A stretch of 64,000 nt of DNA, from NCBI GenBank assembly GCA_963674685.2, contig CAXXWT010000005.1, forward strand, positions 558,001 to 622,000, written 5' to 3'. The position numbers and the translations under genes were made by a program. Source of the DNA: G963674685 sp963674685. Its GTDB lineage: Bacteria > Lernaellota > Lernaellaia > JACKCT01. The notes under the pieces are model-generated. The model was not told the DNA's origin and searched no databases. It worked only from the letters and a program-made list of their open reading frames with translations. Positions 60,786-64,000 of the stretch are shown piece after piece. The first letter of the stretch is position 1; every line of letters begins with the position of its first letter.

Positions 60786-61703
60786 TCAATTCACCGGGGA
60801 TTTGCTTTCCCCGGATGAGTCTTTCATATGCGTTTCAGGATAAATATCCTCGTAAACGGGAAACTTCGTGCGCGGCTCGAAACTTCCCCACTTAAACCAA
60901 TACCGGAAAAAAGAAACGATATGACGAAATGTTTGTCTCCAGGATCTGTATGACTCGCGGCCCCATTCATGCGTTACGACCATCCAGGGCACGTAATGCA
61001 CTTCCCCGAGATTCCATAGGCGGCGGGCCAGGTCGATATCCTCCATGTACATGAAGAACCTGGGATCGAACAGGGATTCGCCGTTGATGGAGGATCGGCG
61101 GACAATCTGGAATGAGCCGGTGCCGCAGGGAACTTTGAAAACACGGTTGAAATCGTAATTTCTCAGTTCGTATCGGGCGAGTCTTTTCTCCATTTCCACG
61201 CTGTCGGGCAGCAGATTGATATTGAAACGGCGCCTCAGGAGCGTGGAAAACGTCGGGAAATCCCTGTTGATGTACTGGCGCGAGTTTTCCGGGTTGTCGT
61301 GCCGGACATCGCCCACGACGGAAACGACATGGGGATTATCCTCGAAATATCGATCCACGCGATCCAGATCCACAGCGTTGAAAGTGATATCCGGATTCAG
61401 GATGACAAAGTATTTCGATTCGACGGCGTTGAAACCGGCGTTGTTTCCTTTGCCGAATCCCACGTTTCCCTGCCTGATGACCGTCGCTTCCGGAGCGATT
61501 TCTTCGATGAAATCCGCCGTGCCGTCCACCGACCCGTTATCCACGACCACCAGCGCGTCACGCGGCCCCATGGCGGATTGCGCCGCCCGAACCGTCGGCT
61601 CTATACGTTTTTTTGAATTATAAGTGACGATGCAAAAGACGAATCGCTTTTTGTCACTGTCGACTGACCCCAACCCTGATTTCATATCGGATTCCAATTT
61701 CAT
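60786..61703 (-). CDS. Family 2 glycosyltransferase (rhamnosyltransferase-like)
   Basis: A 305-residue GT-A enzyme. The N-terminus after a short extension reads FVFCIVTYNSKKRIEPTVRA and LVVVDNGSVDGTADFI. NVGFGKGNNAGFNAVESKYFVILNPDITF carries the DxD-like Asp of this group (usually NPD). The GTGSFQIVRRS and FFMYMEDIDLARRLW segments hold the acceptor-site ED motif. These are typical of rhamnosyl- or O-antigen transferases. It is last in the rml cluster, 71 bases after rmlB. Confidence 0.9.
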   Translation of the reverse strand: MKLESDMKSGLGSVDSDKKRFVFCIVTYNSKKRIEPTVRAAQSAMGPRDALVVVDNGSVDGTADFIEEIAPEATVIRQGNVGFGKGNNAGFNAVESKYFVILNPDITFNAVDLDRVDRYFEDNPHVVSVVGDVRHDNPENSRQYINRDFPTFSTLLRRRFNINLLPDSVEMEKRLARYELRNYDFNRVFKVPCGTGSFQIVRRSSINGESLFDPRFFMYMEDIDLARRLWNLGEVHYVPWMVVTHEWGRESYRSWRQTFRHIVSFFRYWFKWGSFEPRTKFPVYEDIYPETHMKDSSGESKSPVN

Positions 61704-61774
61704 TTTTCAATTCGATATCGGCCAATGGCCAATTATGTATAAGATCACGGGCCTTGTCGACCCATTAAGACAAA

Positions 61775-62833
61775 TTACCGATTGTAGTTGACTTCGATCC
61801 ACCGGCGATATTCGCCGCTTTGAACCGCCTTGATCCACTGCGCGTTGCTGAAATACCAGTCAACGGTCCTGGCCAGGCCGTCGGAGAATTCCACCGACCG
61901 CCGCCAGCCGAGTTCGGACTTGATTCTGTCGCAATTGATGGCGTAGCGGCGATCATGGCCCGGGCGATCCTTTACATGTTGAATCAGGTTTTTGTACTGC
62001 CCGGCGGATCGGCCGGTTTTTTGAGCCACGAGTTCACAAAGATGATTCACCAGGCGGATATTTTCCCACTCGTTTTCGCCGCCGATGTTATAAGTGCGTC
62101 CCGGCTCGCCTTTTTCAAGAATCGCCATGACGGCCGAGTTATGATCGTCCACAAACAGCCAGTCCCTTACATATTTCCCGTCCCCGTAAACGGGCAAAGC
62201 CTTGCCGTCGACCATGTTGAGAATCATAAGCGGCAGCAGCTTTTCCGGGAACTGATACGGGCCGTAGTTGTTGGAGCAGTTGGAAATCGTGACCGGCAAT
62301 CCGTACGTGTGGAAATATGCCCTGACGAGGTGATCGGAAGACGCTTTCGAGGCCGAATATGGGCTTCTGGGATCATAAGGCGTCGTCTCGAAAAAAAATC
62401 CCGTTTCTCCCAGACTGCCGTATACCTCATCGGTCGAAACATGGTGAAAACGCACATCCCGCCTGTCGCCCCACGCATTTTTGGCCGCTTCGAGCAATAT
62501 GTGCGTCCCGACGATATTGGTCTGGATAAACGCATCGGGGCCGAGAATCGATCTGTCCACATGGGACTCGGCGGCGAAATGGACCACGGCGTCGATCGGA
62601 TATCGCGCAAACAGGGCTTTTACGGCCTCTTTGTCGCGGATGTCGACGCGCTCGAAATGGTATCTCGATCCTTCATACTTTTCGGCGATATCCGCCAGGC
62701 TCATCAGATTCCCGGCGTAAGTCAGGCAGTCCGCGTTGATGACGGAGCCTTCGAAATCCGTTTGCTCGAAGATATAACGTATGAAGTTGCTGCCGATAAA
62801 ACCGGCTCCTCCGGTCACCATGATGTTTTTCAT
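61775..62833 (-). CDS. rmlB: dTDP-glucose 4,6-dehydratase
   Basis: RmlB makes dTDP-4-keto-6-deoxyglucose. The 352-residue protein has the NAD-binding TGGAGFIGSNFIRYI, VHFAAESHVDRSI, HVSTDEVYGSLG, the catalytic YSASKASSDHLV (YxxxK) and NNYGPYQFPEKLLPLMI. 22 bases after rmlD. Confidence 0.96.
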   Translation of the reverse strand: MKNIMVTGGAGFIGSNFIRYIFEQTDFEGSVINADCLTYAGNLMSLADIAEKYEGSRYHFERVDIRDKEAVKALFARYPIDAVVHFAAESHVDRSILGPDAFIQTNIVGTHILLEAAKNAWGDRRDVRFHHVSTDEVYGSLGETGFFFETTPYDPRSPYSASKASSDHLVRAYFHTYGLPVTISNCSNNYGPYQFPEKLLPLMILNMVDGKALPVYGDGKYVRDWLFVDDHNSAVMAILEKGEPGRTYNIGGENEWENIRLVNHLCELVAQKTGRSAGQYKNLIQHVKDRPGHDRRYAINCDRIKSELGWRRSVEFSDGLARTVDWYFSNAQWIKAVQSGEYRRWIEVNYNR

Positions 62834-62855
62834 GGGCTTTTCCCGTCCTCAATCC

Positions 62856-63722
62856 TTATTGGGTTCGCCTGGCCTCGAGGCTTTTCAATCTCGCGGCGAA
62901 ACGCGAAATCTCATCTTGCCAGCCAGGCATCGCGCGGCCGATATCTTTGACGAATTTATCGCAGGACATGGCCGAATATCCCGGCCTTTGCGCCGCGAAT
63001 ACGAAACTGGCCATCGTATCGGGCAAAATTTCGACGTCGATATTCATCTCGGACAAAAAATGCTTCGCCAATTCAAATCTCGAGCAATGGCCGCCCGACG
63101 TTAAATGATACAACCCACGCAGTCCCTTCCTCAACGCCTCCAGCGTGCAATCGACGATCGTATCCGTATACGTGGGCACGGATATTTCATCCGACACAAT
63201 TTTCAGCGTGGTATTGGTTTTGGCCCATTGCCGAACCTTGTAGAGGAAATTCTGCTTTCCGAGACCGAAAACCCAGCTCACGCGGAAAATCAGGAAATCG
63301 TCGCATTCTTCGCGCACAAAACGCTCGCCTTCCAGCTTGGTTTTTCCGTAATTGTTAAGCGGCGAAGGCTCGTCGGTCTCGACGTACGGAGCTTTCTTTT
63401 TCCCGTCGAATATATAGTCCGTTCCGTAATGAACGAAAGGGATGTTCGCCCTTTTCGCCTCGGCGGCCATATTGCGCACTCCCAGGGCGTTGACCAGGCG
63501 GGCGGTTTCATACTCCTTCTCGGCGGCGTCGACGAGGTTGTAAGCGGCGCAGTTGATCAGGACGTCGGGTTGCGTCAGGTCGATTTGGCGGCAAACCGAT
63601 TCCCGGTCCCCGATATTGAAATCCTTTTCGTCGGGGGCGATGACGATATGCTCCGAGCCTTCGAGTTTCGTTGCGTACTCACGGCCCAGTTGCCCGGCCG
63701 ATCCGGCGATCAGGATTTTCAC
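62856..63722 (-). CDS. rmlD: dTDP-4-dehydrorhamnose reductase
   Basis: RmlD reduces the keto sugar to dTDP-L-rhamnose. The 288-residue protein has IAGSAGQLGREY, NCAAYNLVDAAEKEYE, FVHYGTDYIFDGKKKAPY and the YGKTKLEGE catalytic Tyr/Lys. The start overlaps the rmlC stop by four bases. Confidence 0.95.
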   Translation of the reverse strand: MKILIAGSAGQLGREYATKLEGSEHIVIAPDEKDFNIGDRESVCRQIDLTQPDVLINCAAYNLVDAAEKEYETARLVNALGVRNMAAEAKRANIPFVHYGTDYIFDGKKKAPYVETDEPSPLNNYGKTKLEGERFVREECDDFLIFRVSWVFGLGKQNFLYKVRQWAKTNTTLKIVSDEISVPTYTDTIVDCTLEALRKGLRGLYHLTSGGHCSRFELAKHFLSEMNIDVEILPDTMASFVFAAQRPGYSAMSCDKFVKDIGRAMPGWQDEISRFAARLKSLEARRTQ

Positions 63723-64000
63723 GAACCTTCCCCTTCATAAGTATAATCTTCGCCCGCTTCCGATAATCTGGGGTGTTTTGTATCGACGTCCGACAGGATC
63801 GGATTTTTATCCGGCCACGCGATGCCGATATCCGGATCATTCCAGATAATGCCGCACTCATTTTCCCGCGAATACTCCGCGGTCACCTTGTAAAAAACAT
63901 CCGCCGTATCGCTCAAGACATAAAACCCATGGGCGAAGCCCCGCGGAATCCACAACATTTTATGATTTGAATCGGACAGTTCCAATCCCTCCCACTGCCC
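63719..64000 (-). CDS. rmlC: dTDP-4-dehydrorhamnose 3,5-epimerase, 5' end outside window
   Basis: The frame enters from the right edge (GQWEG-LELSDSNHKMLWIPRGFAHGF) and ends at 63719. IPRGFAHGFYVLS with the catalytic region, EYSRENECGIIWNDPDIGIAWP and the C-terminal LSEAG are RmlC signatures. About half of the roughly 180-residue protein is present. It is upstream of rmlD in transcription order. rmlA is not seen. Confidence 0.93.
   Translation of the reverse strand, partial: GQWEGLELSDSNHKMLWIPRGFAHGFYVLSDTADVFYKVTAEYSRENECGIIWNDPDIGIAWPDKNPILSDVDTKHPRLSEAGEDYTYEGEGS

Overview
The window reads as a chromosomal segment of an uncultured Gram-negative bacterium. It is GC-rich by eye, with many GTG/TTG starts, four-base ATGA overlaps inside operons and long antisense open frames. 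Lipoproteins, a 16-strand-type outer-membrane porin, a dTDP-rhamnose pathway and a complex I-like operon place it among diderms. Gene style (NuoCD fusion, secreted proteins on Asp-rich linkers, many sensory genes) resembles deltaproteobacterial-type lineages (Myxococcota, Desulfobacterota and relatives). I cannot fix the phylum without a search. No rRNA, tRNA or CRISPR array was seen.

Layout. 1-2966 (minus): a MerR-type regulator followed, one base later, by a lipoprotein with an Asp-rich linker and a membrane-dipeptidase-like hydrolase domain that runs off the window. 3436-14260 (plus): an 11-subunit-type complex I operon, nuoA-B-CD-H-I-J-K-L-M-N, with no nuoE, nuoF or nuoG. 14578-15630: an orphan lipoprotein. 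15655-24000 (minus): a phosphate-starvation locus, phoB-phoR-porin-pstS-pstC-pstA-pstB-phoU, with 11-bp-periodic CTAAC direct repeats ahead of phoB, the porin and pstS that look like this lineage's Pho box. 24221-27262 (plus): an AI-2E-type permease and a secreted subtilisin with a PKD domain and a Cys-TM-basic C-terminus. 27293-28784: an IS5-type insertion sequence.

28888-33118 is accessory: a formylglycine-enzyme-like lipoprotein, then an AT-rich island with a CHAP-domain protein carrying N-terminal tandem repeats and a broken beta-helix gene. 33119-36139 (minus): larC, larB (nickel-pincer cofactor) and a radical SAM/SPASM protein. 36673-43238 (plus): nadD, a deleted sfsA remnant, a polytopic membrane protein, a PEBP lipoprotein, a Dabb protein and a membrane beta-propeller with a receiver-like tail. 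A large cyclase/ATPase/TPR regulator (43250-46636, minus) diverges from a Na/Pi cotransporter with a PhoU domain.

49331-53646 (plus) is the most unusual cluster: a receiver domain fused to an SLC13-type anion transporter, then a stand-alone receiver and a sensor histidine kinase. An IS110/IS1111-type element (53892-55493) with 12-bp subterminal inverted repeats follows. 55836-59981 (minus) is a three-gene FAD/FAD/Fe-S oxidoreductase operon of the GlcDEF kind. 60112-64000 (minus) holds a low-molecular-weight tyrosine phosphatase and rmlC-rmlD-rmlB-glycosyltransferase for cell-surface polysaccharide.

Recurring themes are phosphate handling (Pst/Pho plus Na/Pi-PhoU), signalling fused to transport, and surface lipoproteins that share one architecture: Cys23 lipidation site, Asp-rich stalk, variable enzymatic head.
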